Of a stretch of 64,000 nucleotides of DNA, positions 10,018 through 18,736 are shown piece by piece. Every line of letters starts with the position of its first letter. Position 1 is the stretch's first letter. Made by a program: the position numbers and the translations under genes. Location: the NCBI RefSeq assembly GCF_014050225.1, contig NZ_JACFXV010000048.1, positions 255,501 through 319,500 on the forward strand, given 5' to 3'. The notes beneath the pieces were generated by a model that was given only the letters and a program-made list of their open reading frames with translations, ran no database searches and was not told where the DNA came from. This DNA comes from Stappia albiluteola. GTDB lineage: Bacteria; Pseudomonadota; Alphaproteobacteria; Rhizobiales; Stappiaceae.

Positions 10018-11256
10018 TCAGTCGTATTTCCGCTCATCGGCGATGACCTTGCCGTCGTTCGGCAAGGTGCCAGGCGTCACTCTTTCCACCGCGCCCTTGA
10101 GCTTGGTGATATCGCGAAGGGTATCGGCGATGGCCGCGCCGAGCCCGCTATCTTCCGCATTGCTTTCATAGCGCAGCCGCATCACGTCCTGCTCGCCCGA
10201 CCGTTCCACGATCAGGCGCGCTTTCGCGATTTCCGGGTGGCGGCGGATTATTTCCGCGACCTGCTTCGGATCGACGAACATGCCCTTGATCTTGGTGCGC
10301 TGATCCGCCCTGCCGAGCCAGCCCTTGAGGCGCATGTTGGTGCGCCCGCAGGGCGAAGCGCCCGATACGACCGCGGAGAGATCGCCGGTTCCCAGGCGGA
10401 TCATCGGATAGGTCCGGTTGAAGCCGGTGACGACGATCTCGCCCACCTCGCCGTCCGGCACCGGATCGCCCGTGCCGGGCCGCACGATTTCGACGATGTA
10501 TTCCTCATTGACGACCATGCCTTCGTCGATCGCCGTTTCATAGGCGATGACACCAAGTTCGGCCACGGCATAGCACTGGCGCACCGTTACGCCTCGTTCG
10601 GCATATTCGGCCCTGAGCGAGGGAAACAGCGCTCCGCCCGAGACAAGGCCCTTGGTGATGGAAGACACATCCATGCCCGCCTCGTCACCCTTGTCGAGCA
10701 GCACCTTGAGGTAGTCGGGCGTGCCTGTGTAGCCCGTCGGCCGGAGGCGGCTGATCGCTTCAAGCTGCATCTCCGTGTTGCCGACGCCGGCTGGAAAAAC
10801 CGCGCAGCCAAGAGCCCGCGCGCCGTGGTCGAGGATGAAGCCGCCCGGTGTCAGGTGATAGGAGAACGTGTTGTGAACGATATCGCCGCGCCGGAACCCG
10901 GCGGCAAAGAGCGCTCGCGCCCCATTCCACGGATCGGCGCCCTCGCCTTGCGGCTCGAACAGCGGCCCCGGCGACAGGAACACTCGCCCGAAACTTGCCG
11001 GCTCGCCAGCCACGAAACCGCCGAATGGCGGCATTTCCGCCTGCGCTTCAAGCAATTCCGGTTTCCGGATCACCGGCAGGTGCGCAAGGGCCGAGCGCGA
11101 CGTCAACGTTTCCGGATTGACGCCGGCAAGATGCCGCTCCCAGCCTTCGGCATTGGCTGCGGCATGCGCGACCAGGCCCGGAAGACGACGGAAAAGATCG
11201 GCCTCGCGCTCGTCTTGGCTCCTGGTTTCCAGGCTATCGAAGTGCTCGCCGGTCAT
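10018..11256 (-). CDS. Phenylacetate-CoA-ligase-like adenylate-forming protein
   Basis: Distal gene of the ABC/CoA-ligase operon, 412 aa, related to PaaK. Family landmarks: GYTGTPDYLKVLLDK, LVSGGALFPSLRAEY, the Y-x-x-(A/T)E-like segment CYAVAELGVIAYE, RLGTGDLSAV (adenylate hinge Asp), and the C-terminal GRADQRTKIKGMFVDP. Odd point: the N-terminal P-loop, usually Ser-Ser-Gly-Thr-Thr-Gly, is replaced by VFLSPGPLFEPQG. ATP handling may therefore be altered or absent. Probably activates an aryl or acyl acid imported by the adjacent transporter; substrate unknown. ATG 11256 has a weak ribosome site; the upstream frame to 11682 is antisense to livF. Confidence 0.8.
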   Translation of the reverse strand: MTGEHFDSLETRSQDEREADLFRRLPGLVAHAAANAEGWERHLAGVNPETLTSRSALAHLPVIRKPELLEAQAEMPPFGGFVAGEPASFGRVFLSPGPLFEPQGEGADPWNGARALFAAGFRRGDIVHNTFSYHLTPGGFILDHGARALGCAVFPAGVGNTEMQLEAISRLRPTGYTGTPDYLKVLLDKGDEAGMDVSSITKGLVSGGALFPSLRAEYAERGVTVRQCYAVAELGVIAYETAIDEGMVVNEEYIVEIVRPGTGDPVPDGEVGEIVVTGFNRTYPMIRLGTGDLSAVVSGASPCGRTNMRLKGWLGRADQRTKIKGMFVDPKQVAEIIRRHPEIAKARLIVERSGEQDVMRLRYESNAEDSGLGAAIADTLRDITKLKGAVERVTPGTLPNDGKVIADERKYD

Positions 11257-11333
11257 GACTGATGCTTCGCCCGCGCTACGAGCGTCCTCTCGATGGCAGA
11301 TACTCTTTCTGATGTCCCGGCTGCGACGGTCGG

Positions 11334-12152
11334 TCAGGCCAGCCAGCGCTTGCGCCGCTTGTAGTGCTTGACTTCGCGGAACGACTTGCGTCCCTCGCCG
11401 CCGACGCCGAGATAGAACTCCTTGACGTCCTCGTTCTCCCGCAGCGCCTTGGCGTCGCCGTCGAGCACGATGCGCCCGGCTTCCAGGATATAGCCATAGG
11501 TGGCGTAGCGGAGCGCGACATTCGTGTTCTGCTCGGCAAGAAGGAACGAAACGCCCTCCTTCTCGTTCAGAACCTTGACGATCTCGAAGATCTCCTCGAC
11601 CAGCTGCGGTGCCAGGCCCATCGACGGCTCGTCGAGCAGGATCATGTTCGGACGGCTCATCAGCGCCCGGCCGATCGCGCACATCTGCTGCTCTCCGCCC
11701 GACGTATAGCCCGCCAGGCTGGAGCGCCGCTCGCGCAGGCGCGGGAAATAGTCATAGACCATCTCGAGGTCGGCCTTGACCGCGCCCGCTCCGTCCTTGC
11801 GGGTATAGGCGCCGGTCATCAGGTTTTCCTCGACGGTCAGGTGGCCGAAGCAGTGGCGTCCCTCCATCACCTGGATGCAGCCACGGCGAACGAGATCGTT
11901 CGGCGAGAGCGCCTCTACCTGCTCCTCCTTGAAGACGATCGACCCCTTGGTCACTTCGCCGCGTTCGGCGCCAAGCAGGTTGGACACGGCCTTCAGGGTT
12001 GTCGTCTTTCCGGCACCGTTCGCGCCGAGCAGGGCCACGATGCCGCCTGCCGGAACGGTGAGCGAGACACCTTTCAACACCAGGATGACATGATCGTAGA
12101 TCACTTCGATGTTGTTCACCGACAGGATCGGCTGCGCGGACGTCTCACTCAT
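11334..12152 (-). CDS. Branched-chain-type ABC transporter ATP-binding protein (LivF-like)
   Basis: Second ATPase of a HAAT-family importer, 272 aa. Walker A GANGAGKTTTL, signature YTSGGEQQM, Walker B MILLDEPSMGL, and the switch His region replaced by LLAEQN as in LivF. The C-terminal tail is extended and basic (KHYKRRKRWLA), unlike E. coli LivF. It lies between the substrate-binding protein gene and the PaaK-like gene on the same strand, separated from the former by a strong hairpin that may lower its expression. Confidence 0.93.
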   Translation of the reverse strand: MSETSAQPILSVNNIEVIYDHVILVLKGVSLTVPAGGIVALLGANGAGKTTTLKAVSNLLGAERGEVTKGSIVFKEEQVEALSPNDLVRRGCIQVMEGRHCFGHLTVEENLMTGAYTRKDGAGAVKADLEMVYDYFPRLRERRSSLAGYTSGGEQQMCAIGRALMSRPNMILLDEPSMGLAPQLVEEIFEIVKVLNEKEGVSFLLAEQNTNVALRYATYGYILEAGRIVLDGDAKALRENEDVKEFYLGVGGEGRKSFREVKHYKRRKRWLA

Positions 12153-12256
12153 TGTCAGCTCCAGGCTCTCCGGTATCGGGACCGGCCGGATCGTTGCTTT
12201 TCTTCATTGTCGCCGCCGACCCTTGCTGGGGCCGGTCCGGCTGAATCCGGTGGGCT

Positions 12257-12282
12257 GGCGCGGCCCTTTGTCGGGCCGCGCC
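12257..12282 (-). terminator. Intercistronic hairpin after the ABC substrate-binding gene
   Basis: Perfect 10-bp stem GGCGCGGCCC / GGGCCGCGCC with a 6-nt loop, starting 8 nt beyond the stop of the substrate-binding protein gene. No U-tract follows. In transporter operons such stems protect or partly terminate the transcript so that the binding protein is made in excess. Confidence 0.6.
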
Positions 12283-12289
12283 GAACCGC

Positions 12290-13609
12290 TTAGTTGCACT
12301 CACGCGGGGTGATGTTGTTTTCCTTCGCGTAGGCTGCGGCATCTTCCGCGATCAGCGGATCGATGATGCTGCGGTCGGGCTCGATGCCGGTCGCGATCAC
12401 CTTCCACTGCCCGGCACCCGCATCCCACTGCTGGATCAGCGAGGTACCCGGATTGGAGTGGGTGGCGCAGGACAGCTTCACCGGATAGGTGAAGTTCGGC
12501 AGGCCGAGTTCGGCGAGGCGTTCCTCGGACACGTCGAGAGCTTCGAGGCCGTCACGCACGTCCTTGCCGCGGATCTCGTTCGAACCCTTGATTTCCATCG
12601 CCTTGCGAATGGCTTCCACGGTCCAGACAGCCGCGATCAGGCCGCGGTTGTAGAGCACCTCGCCGACGCGATCGCGGTCACCCGCACCCTTGCCGGCGTC
12701 ATAGACCTTGGAAAGGATTTCCTGATGCAGCGGGAAGTCCGCGCCCGGCGCATGGAAGCCCGCGGAGAGGTAGCCGTTCGCGTCGGCACCGGCCGGCAGC
12801 ACGTCCTGTTCGGAACCGGACCACCACACGCCGATGAAACGATCCATCGGGAAGCGGATGGAGGCGGCTTCCTTGATCGCCACCTGGTTCATCACGCCCC
12901 AGCCCCACATGAAGACCCAGTCCGGACGCAGGCGCCGGACCTGCAGCCAGGTCGCCTTCTGTTCCTGGCCGGGATGATCGACAGGCAGGAGCTCAAGCTT
13001 GAAGCCGTGCTTCTTTCCGAGTTCCTCGAGCGTGCGGATCGGCTCCTTGCCGTAAGCGGAGTTGTGATAGACGAGCGCGATCGTCTTGCCGCTGAGCTTG
13101 TCGAGGCCGCCCTCGATCGCACCGGCGTAGTTCACCATGCCCGAGGCAACGTCCCAGTAGGTTCCCGGAGGATTGAAGATCCACGGGAAGACCTTGCCGT
13201 CGGCGGCCGATGTGCGGCCATAGCCCATGGTGAAGATCGGGATTTCGTCAACGGCTGCCTTCGGGATCAGCTGATAGGAGATACCCGTCGAAAGCGGCTG
13301 GTAGACGAGAGCGCCGGACTCGCCCTGACCCTTGGTGTTTTCGTAGCATTCAACGCCCTGCTGGGTGTTGTAGGCGGTTTCGCATTCGATCAGGTTGACA
13401 TGCGCGCCGTTGATGCCGCCGTCCCGCTCGTTCAGCAGCGTGAAGTAATCCGCATAGCCGTTGGCAAAGGGAATGCCGCTGGGGGCATAGGGGCCCGTGC
13501 GGTAGACGAGCGAGGGAACGGTCAGCTCATAGGCCGAGACGGCGGAGATCGCCAGCGGCGCAGCTACCGCCAATGCGGCAAGGCCAGTCGCCAAATTCCT
13601 GAGTTTCAT
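12290..13609 (-). CDS. ABC transporter substrate-binding protein (LivK-like, HAAT family)
   Basis: Periplasmic binding protein of the importer, 439 aa. Signal peptide over about residues 1-26 (cut near VSAYE). The mature part has the Peripla_BP_6 fold, with segments such as LVYRTGPYAPSGIPFANG, IALVYHNSAYGKEP and DWVFMWGWGVMNQ. It contains three well-spaced cysteines (ECETAYNTQQGVECYEN, LSCATH). It is longer than classical LivK (about 370 aa), as are the binding proteins of ABC operons that carry CoA-ligase genes. The ligand is therefore more likely a carboxylic acid than a branched-chain amino acid (inference). Confidence 0.88.
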   Translation of the reverse strand: MKLRNLATGLAALAVAAPLAISAVSAYELTVPSLVYRTGPYAPSGIPFANGYADYFTLLNERDGGINGAHVNLIECETAYNTQQGVECYENTKGQGESGALVYQPLSTGISYQLIPKAAVDEIPIFTMGYGRTSAADGKVFPWIFNPPGTYWDVASGMVNYAGAIEGGLDKLSGKTIALVYHNSAYGKEPIRTLEELGKKHGFKLELLPVDHPGQEQKATWLQVRRLRPDWVFMWGWGVMNQVAIKEAASIRFPMDRFIGVWWSGSEQDVLPAGADANGYLSAGFHAPGADFPLHQEILSKVYDAGKGAGDRDRVGEVLYNRGLIAAVWTVEAIRKAMEIKGSNEIRGKDVRDGLEALDVSEERLAELGLPNFTYPVKLSCATHSNPGTSLIQQWDAGAGQWKVIATGIEPDRSIIDPLIAEDAAAYAKENNITPRECN

Positions 13610-13691
13610 CCCTAATTTCCTCCCTAGGGTTCAGTCTGTCAGGTGAATGAGTTCCAAGTCGCGGCTTGTGGGGTTTGTGTTTTCGCGCAAC

Positions 13692-14768
13692 TCAGTACGG
13701 GAAGGGCCAGAGCCGGAGCTTCTCCTTGGTGATCTGCCAAAGTCGCGCAAGCCCGTGCGGCTCGACGATCAGGAAGAAGATGATGAGAAGCCCCATCAGC
13801 ATGATTTCGACGTGCTTGGCGAAGACAGGCAGCAGTCCCATGCCGTCGACCATCGCGTTCTTCAGCATGATCGGCATCAGCACCAGGAACGTCGCGCCGA
13901 GGAACGAGCCGAGGATGGATCCAAGGCCGCCGATGATCACCATGAAGAGCACGAGGAACGAGACGTTGATCGAAAAGGCTTCCGTCACTTCCACCGCGCC
14001 GAGATAGACGGCGAACAGCAGGGAACCGGCCATGCCTACATAGAAGGACGAGAAGGCGAAGGCGGAAAGCTTCGTCTGCAGCGGCCGCACGCCGATCAGT
14101 TCGGCGGCGATGTCCATGTCGCGAATGGCCATCCAGTTGCGCCCGATCCGCCCGCGAACCACGTTCTTGGCAACCAGCGCGAAGAACGCGAGGAAGCCGA
14201 GGCAGAACAGGTACTTGACCCAGGGAAGCGCCGTGGGACCGGTGACCGTCAACCCGAAGATCGCGCGGTCGGGAGCGCTGATCTGGCCGGTCGCCGAATA
14301 ATTGTAGAACCAGCCGACCTTGTTGAAGAGCCAGATCAGGAAGAACTGCGCCGCAAGCGTGGCCACCGCGAGATAGAAGCCCTTGATGCGCAGGCTCGGC
14401 AGACCGAACATCACACCCACCAGGGCCGTGATCCCGCCCGAGAGCAGCACCACGAACACGATATTGAGTTCCGGGAACGACGTCATGAGCTTGTAGGAGG
14501 CAAAGGCTCCCACCGCCATGAAGCCGCCGGTGCCGAGCGAGATCTGCCCGCAATACCCGACGAGGATATTCAGGCCGAGCGCGGCAAGACCGTAGATCAG
14601 CAGCGGCAGGAATACCGCGTTCGTCCAGTAGTCGTTGACCAGAAAGGGGACGGCGATGAAGGCAATCGCGGCGAATGCGATCACCACCCATTTATCCTGG
14701 GCAATCGGGAAGATCGCCTGGTCGGCCGCGTAGGTCGTCTTGAATTGACCGGCCTCACGATAGAGCAT
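13692..14768 (-). CDS. Branched-chain-type ABC transporter permease (LivM-like)
   Basis: Inner-membrane permease of the importer, 358 aa, about ten hydrophobic segments. Family signature: LNILVGYCGQISLGTGGFMAVGAFA near residues 65-90, and the EAA-like loop RIGRNWMAIRDMDIAAELIGV. The gene lies between livH (24 nt upstream) and the binding protein gene, on the same strand. ATG 14768 starts a protein with a soluble leader of about 25 residues before the first membrane segment. Confidence 0.93.
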   Translation of the reverse strand: MLYREAGQFKTTYAADQAIFPIAQDKWVVIAFAAIAFIAVPFLVNDYWTNAVFLPLLIYGLAALGLNILVGYCGQISLGTGGFMAVGAFASYKLMTSFPELNIVFVVLLSGGITALVGVMFGLPSLRIKGFYLAVATLAAQFFLIWLFNKVGWFYNYSATGQISAPDRAIFGLTVTGPTALPWVKYLFCLGFLAFFALVAKNVVRGRIGRNWMAIRDMDIAAELIGVRPLQTKLSAFAFSSFYVGMAGSLLFAVYLGAVEVTEAFSINVSFLVLFMVIIGGLGSILGSFLGATFLVLMPIMLKNAMVDGMGLLPVFAKHVEIMLMGLLIIFFLIVEPHGLARLWQITKEKLRLWPFPY

Positions 14769-14792
14769 GAGCGTTTTCCTTACCTTGCCCTG

Positions 14793-15689
14793 TTACACGC
14801 GTTCGATGATGCGTTCGCCGAAGAGACCCTGCGGACGGACCAGCAGGAAGGCGAGCGCCAGCATGTAGGCGAACCAGTTTTCGATCGCCCCGCCGACCAT
14901 CGGACCCACATAGATCTCGGCGACCTTTTCGCCGACGCCGATGATCAGGCCGCCGACGATGGCGCCGGGGATCGAGGTGAAGCCGCCCAGGATCAGCACC
15001 GGCAGTGCCTTCAGCGCGATCAGCGACAGGGAGAACTGCACGCCGGACTTCGAGCCCCACATGATGCCGGCGACGAGGGCGACGATGCCCGCGACCGACC
15101 ACACGATGACCCAGATGGAACGCAGCGAGATGCCGACCGAAAGGGCCGCCTGGTGATCGTCGGCCACCGCGCGCAGCGCCCGTCCCACGCGCGTCTTCTG
15201 GAAGAAGACCGCAAGCACCGTCACCAGCAGCGCCGCGGTAACGGCGGCAACCACCTCGAGCTTCTCGACATAGATGTCGAAACTGTCGAGCATCCAGTCG
15301 GAGGCACCCGAAGGCAGGCCGATGTTGAGCACCTTGACGTCGGAGCCCCACAGCAGGTCGCCGAAACCTTCCAGGAAATAGGCCAGGCCGATCGTTGCCA
15401 TGAACAGGATGATCGGTTCCTGGTTCACCAGATGGCTGAGCACGAAGCGCTCGATCACCCAGGCCAGAGCCACCATCACGCCTACCGTCAGCACGAAGGA
15501 AACGGGCCAGGGAACACCGGTCTTTTCCATGATGCCGACAAAAGTCAGCGCCGCGAAGAGGCACATGACGCCCTGCGCGAAATTGAAGATTCCCGAAGCC
15601 TTGAAGATCAGCACGAAGCCGAGCGCCACGAGCGAATACATCACGCCCGCCATCAGGCCGGAAAGTACGGTCTCGATAAAGAATGTCAT
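14793..15689 (-). CDS. Branched-chain-type ABC transporter permease (LivH-like)
   Basis: Inner-membrane permease, 298 aa, about eight hydrophobic segments beginning at residue 1 (MTFFIETVLSGLMAGVMYSL). Contains the family loop TRVGRALRAVADDHQAALSVGI and the C-terminal LLVRPQGLFGERIIERV. Pairs with the LivM-like protein. It starts 17 nt after the LivG-like gene and belongs to the same operon. Confidence 0.94.
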   Translation of the reverse strand: MTFFIETVLSGLMAGVMYSLVALGFVLIFKASGIFNFAQGVMCLFAALTFVGIMEKTGVPWPVSFVLTVGVMVALAWVIERFVLSHLVNQEPIILFMATIGLAYFLEGFGDLLWGSDVKVLNIGLPSGASDWMLDSFDIYVEKLEVVAAVTAALLVTVLAVFFQKTRVGRALRAVADDHQAALSVGISLRSIWVIVWSVAGIVALVAGIMWGSKSGVQFSLSLIALKALPVLILGGFTSIPGAIVGGLIIGVGEKVAEIYVGPMVGGAIENWFAYMLALAFLLVRPQGLFGERIIERV

Positions 15690-15706
15690 ACTGCCGCCCT
15701 ATCCTC

Positions 15707-16528
15707 TCAGCCGTGGGGAACGCCAAGATAGGCGTCGATCACGTCCTGGTTCGCCTGAACCTCCTCGGGCGGGCCGTCGGCGATCTTGCGCCCGTAGTCG
15801 AGCACGACCACCCGGTCGGACAGGTCCATCACCACGCCCATATCATGCTCGATCAGCGCGATCGTCGTGCCGAACTGCTGGTTCACGTCGAGAATGAACC
15901 GGCTCATGTCCTCTTTTTCTTCGAGGTTCATGCCGGCCATCGGCTCGTCGAGCAGCAGAAGATCGGGTTCCATGGCAAGCGCGCGGGCAAGTTCCACGCG
16001 CTTTTGCAGTCCGTAGGGCAGCCGGCCGACCGGCGTCTTTCGGATTGCCTGGATTTCCAGGAAGTCGATGATCTCCTCGACCCTGCGGCGGTGTTCGATT
16101 TCCTCCGTCAGCGCCGGCCCCCAGTGCAGGCACTGCCAGAAGAAGCTCTTCTTCATCTTCAGCCCGCGCCCGGTCATGATGTTGTCGAGCGTGGTCATGC
16201 CCCTGAAGAGCGCAACGTTCTGGAAGGTGCGGGCGATGCCCTGGCTCGCCGCCTCGTAGGGTTTCATCTTGCGCCGCTTTTCACCGCGCCAGGTGATCGT
16301 GCCTTCCTGCGGATGGTAGAAGCCGTTGATGACATTCAGCATCGACGTCTTGCCCGCGCCGTTCGGGCCGATGATCGCGCGGATCTCGCCCTTGCGGATG
16401 TCGAAAGAGATGTTGGTGATCGCCTTCACGCCGCCGAAGGACAGCGAGACGTTGTCGACCTGCAGCAGCACGTCGCCCCTGGCGATGCCGCTGCCCGGCA
16501 CGGGTTGCGGTTGAACATGGGCGTTCAT
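15707..16528 (-). CDS. Branched-chain-type ABC transporter ATP-binding protein (LivG-like)
   Basis: First ATPase of the importer, 273 aa. Walker A GPNGAGKTSML, Q-loop region GIARTFQNVALF, Walker B LLLLDEPMAGMN, and H-loop IALIEHDMGVVMD. The ABC signature reads LPYGLQKRVELARA instead of Leu-Ser-Gly-Gly-Gln, a variant seen in this subfamily. The ATG at 16528 overlaps the TGA of the upstream acyl-CoA ligase gene (ATGA), so the two are translationally coupled; the open frame above it is antisense-like. Confidence 0.94.
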   Translation of the reverse strand: MNAHVQPQPVPGSGIARGDVLLQVDNVSLSFGGVKAITNISFDIRKGEIRAIIGPNGAGKTSMLNVINGFYHPQEGTITWRGEKRRKMKPYEAASQGIARTFQNVALFRGMTTLDNIMTGRGLKMKKSFFWQCLHWGPALTEEIEHRRRVEEIIDFLEIQAIRKTPVGRLPYGLQKRVELARALAMEPDLLLLDEPMAGMNLEEKEDMSRFILDVNQQFGTTIALIEHDMGVVMDLSDRVVVLDYGRKIADGPPEEVQANQDVIDAYLGVPHG

Positions 16529-18513
16529 TCGGCGGCCTCCCTGGTGATACCGCCAACCGGCTCGTAAGTCTTCATGTCGCGGATCTGGATATTCGCTTCG
16601 ATCGCGCCCTTGCGGCCGTCCTCGAAGGTGACTTCCGTTCGCACATGGCACGTCTTCGAACCGTCGTAGAGCGCCTCGATGAGCGGCGCATAGCGCTCGG
16701 CGATGAAGGAGCGGCGCACCTTCTGCGTACGCGTCAGTTCGCCGTCGTCGGCATCGAGTTCCTTGTGAAGGATGAGGAACCGCTTGATCTGCGCGCCGGC
16801 CATCATGGGCTCGGAAGCCAGATCGCGGTTCACCTGGTCCACATGCTCCTCGATCATCTTGTAGACCTGAGGATGCGCGGCCAGTTCCTGGTAGGAGGCG
16901 TAGTTGACGTTGTTCCGCTCGGCCCAGGAACCCACCGCCGTCAGGTCGATATTGACGAAGACGCCGCTGAACTCCCGTCCATCGCCGAACGCCACCACTT
17001 CCTTCACATTCGGGAAGAACTTGAGCTTGTTCTCGATATATTTCGGAGCGAAAAGCGAGCCGGACTGGAGCTTGCCGACATCCTTGGCCCGGTCGATGAT
17101 CTTCAGGTGGCCCCGATCGTCGATGAAGCCGGCGTCGCCCGTATGGACCCAGCCCTCGGCGGTCTTGGTCGAACTCGTCGCCTCTTCGTTCTTGTAGTAG
17201 CCGACGAACACGCCTGGCGAGCGATAGAGCACCTCGCCGCTGTCGGCGATCTTGATCTCGACGTCTGGAGCGGGCGTGCCCACCGTATCGCCGAAGATCT
17301 GCCCGTCGGGCTGCATCGTGATGTAGACCGACGCTTCCGTCTGGCCGTAGAGCTGCTTCAGATTCAGCCCCAGCGCCCGGTAGAAGCGGAAGATTTCCGG
17401 TCCGATCGCCTCGCCGGCCGTGTAGCCGACCTTGAGCCTGTTGAAGCCCATCTGGTTCTTCAGCGGCCCATAGACCAGAAGCTCGCCGAGCCGGTATTTC
17501 AGCCTGTCGCCGAAGGAGACCTGCTCGCCGTTCAGGATCGGCTCGCCCACCTCGCGGGCAACGTCGAGGAAGTAGTCGAAAAGCTTCCGCTTCAGCTTCC
17601 CGGCGTCTTCCATGCGCACCATGATATGGGTGAGCAGGCCTTCGAAGACGCGCGGCGGAGCGAAGAAATAGGTCGGCGCGATCTCGCGTCGGTCGGACAG
17701 CACCGTCTCGACGCTTTCGGGGCAGTTGACGCAGTATCCCGCCGTATAGGCCTGGGCGAGCGAGAAGACATGGTCGCCGATCCAGGCCATGGGCAGGTAG
17801 GCAATGATCTCCTCATGCTCGTCGAGCTTGTCGAAGGTGTTGCCGTTGCGCGCCGAAATGACCAGGTTGTCGAAGGAAAGCATCACGCCCTTCGGCTGAC
17901 CGGTGGTGCCGGACGTATAGAGCATGACCGCAAGGTCGGAGCCCTTCGTCTCGGCGATCCCGGCCTCCCAGGCCTTGATCGCGCCGCTGTCGGCCGCGAC
18001 GGCCTTGCGGCCCTCGTCCTGGATGCCTTCGAAGCTGTGCAGGCGCGTATGGTCGTAGTCGCGCAGGCCCCTCGTATCGTCGTAGACGATATGCTCCAGA
18101 AGCGGCAGCCGGTCGGCGATCGAAAGCAGCTTGTCCACCTGCTCCTGATCCTCGACGGCGGCGAAACGCACTTCCGCATGCTGTAGGACGTAGACCATTT
18201 CCTCGGCCACGGAATCCGCATAGACGGGCACCGGCACGCCGCCCAGGGCCTGTGCCGCAACCATCGTCCAGTAAAGACGCGGCCGATTGGCGCCGACGAT
18301 CGCGATCTTGTCGCCGGACTTGAAGCCGCTCTGCTTCAGGCCGATCGAGAAGGCGCGGATTTCGTCGAGCACTTCCGCCCACGTCCACGTTTGCCAGATT
18401 CCGAGGTCCTTCTCGCGGATCGACGGCCGGTCGGCGAAGACACGGGCGTTGCGAAGAAGGATTTTGGGAAAGGTGTCCTCGTCGAGGCGCTCGACGACGG
18501 GCGACCCTGCCAT
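16525..18513 (-). CDS. Long-chain-type acyl-CoA ligase (AMP-binding), first gene of the ABC operon
   Basis: Adenylate-forming ligase, 662 aa, FadD/FACL-like. P-loop AVMLYTSGTTGQPKGVML, A5 motif YGQTEASVYI, adenylate hinge GWVHTGDAGFIDDRGHLKI, and the A10-like tail TRTQKVRRSFIAERY. It resembles long eukaryotic-type ligases more than compact FadD. First gene of a seven-gene minus-strand operon (ligase, LivG, LivH, LivM, binding protein, LivF, PaaK-like), suggesting that the imported acid is trapped as its CoA ester. ATG 18513 has GGGGAAG 9 nt upstream and is preferred over ATG 18531. Confidence 0.92.
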   Translation of the reverse strand: MAGSPVVERLDEDTFPKILLRNARVFADRPSIREKDLGIWQTWTWAEVLDEIRAFSIGLKQSGFKSGDKIAIVGANRPRLYWTMVAAQALGGVPVPVYADSVAEEMVYVLQHAEVRFAAVEDQEQVDKLLSIADRLPLLEHIVYDDTRGLRDYDHTRLHSFEGIQDEGRKAVAADSGAIKAWEAGIAETKGSDLAVMLYTSGTTGQPKGVMLSFDNLVISARNGNTFDKLDEHEEIIAYLPMAWIGDHVFSLAQAYTAGYCVNCPESVETVLSDRREIAPTYFFAPPRVFEGLLTHIMVRMEDAGKLKRKLFDYFLDVAREVGEPILNGEQVSFGDRLKYRLGELLVYGPLKNQMGFNRLKVGYTAGEAIGPEIFRFYRALGLNLKQLYGQTEASVYITMQPDGQIFGDTVGTPAPDVEIKIADSGEVLYRSPGVFVGYYKNEEATSSTKTAEGWVHTGDAGFIDDRGHLKIIDRAKDVGKLQSGSLFAPKYIENKLKFFPNVKEVVAFGDGREFSGVFVNIDLTAVGSWAERNNVNYASYQELAAHPQVYKMIEEHVDQVNRDLASEPMMAGAQIKRFLILHKELDADDGELTRTQKVRRSFIAERYAPLIEALYDGSKTCHVRTEVTFEDGRKGAIEANIQIRDMKTYEPVGGITREAAE

Positions 18514-18736
18514 AACGTTTCTTCCCCTCATTGCCGCCCCGTTATCGGGGTCGTTTTCGGTGACGTATCAAACGCCCGCTTTTGGCCGCGGATCAAGCCC
18601 TTTTTACAAGGGCGTTTTTCCCGCCGATTTGACGTAGCGTTTTTGTCAGGATGATAACGTTAGCCAGCCGTCGTTGCGCCAGTATGTGCCAATTGCAACG
18701 AATTGTTTCAGCAGAAAATGTCAATCGAGCGCCGTG

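Noticed and set aside
13647-15731. Plus-strand open frame of about 694 codons opposite livM and livH
   Set aside because: It is antisense to two clear permeases, is full of Asp/Glu/His/Arg from reverse-read membrane codons, and has no ribosome site or known domain.
18597-18613. Hairpin GCCCTT / AAGGGC followed by GTTTTT, terminator-like on the plus strand
   Set aside because: There is no plus-strand gene upstream for it to terminate, and on the minus strand it lacks a U-tract; kept only as a note.
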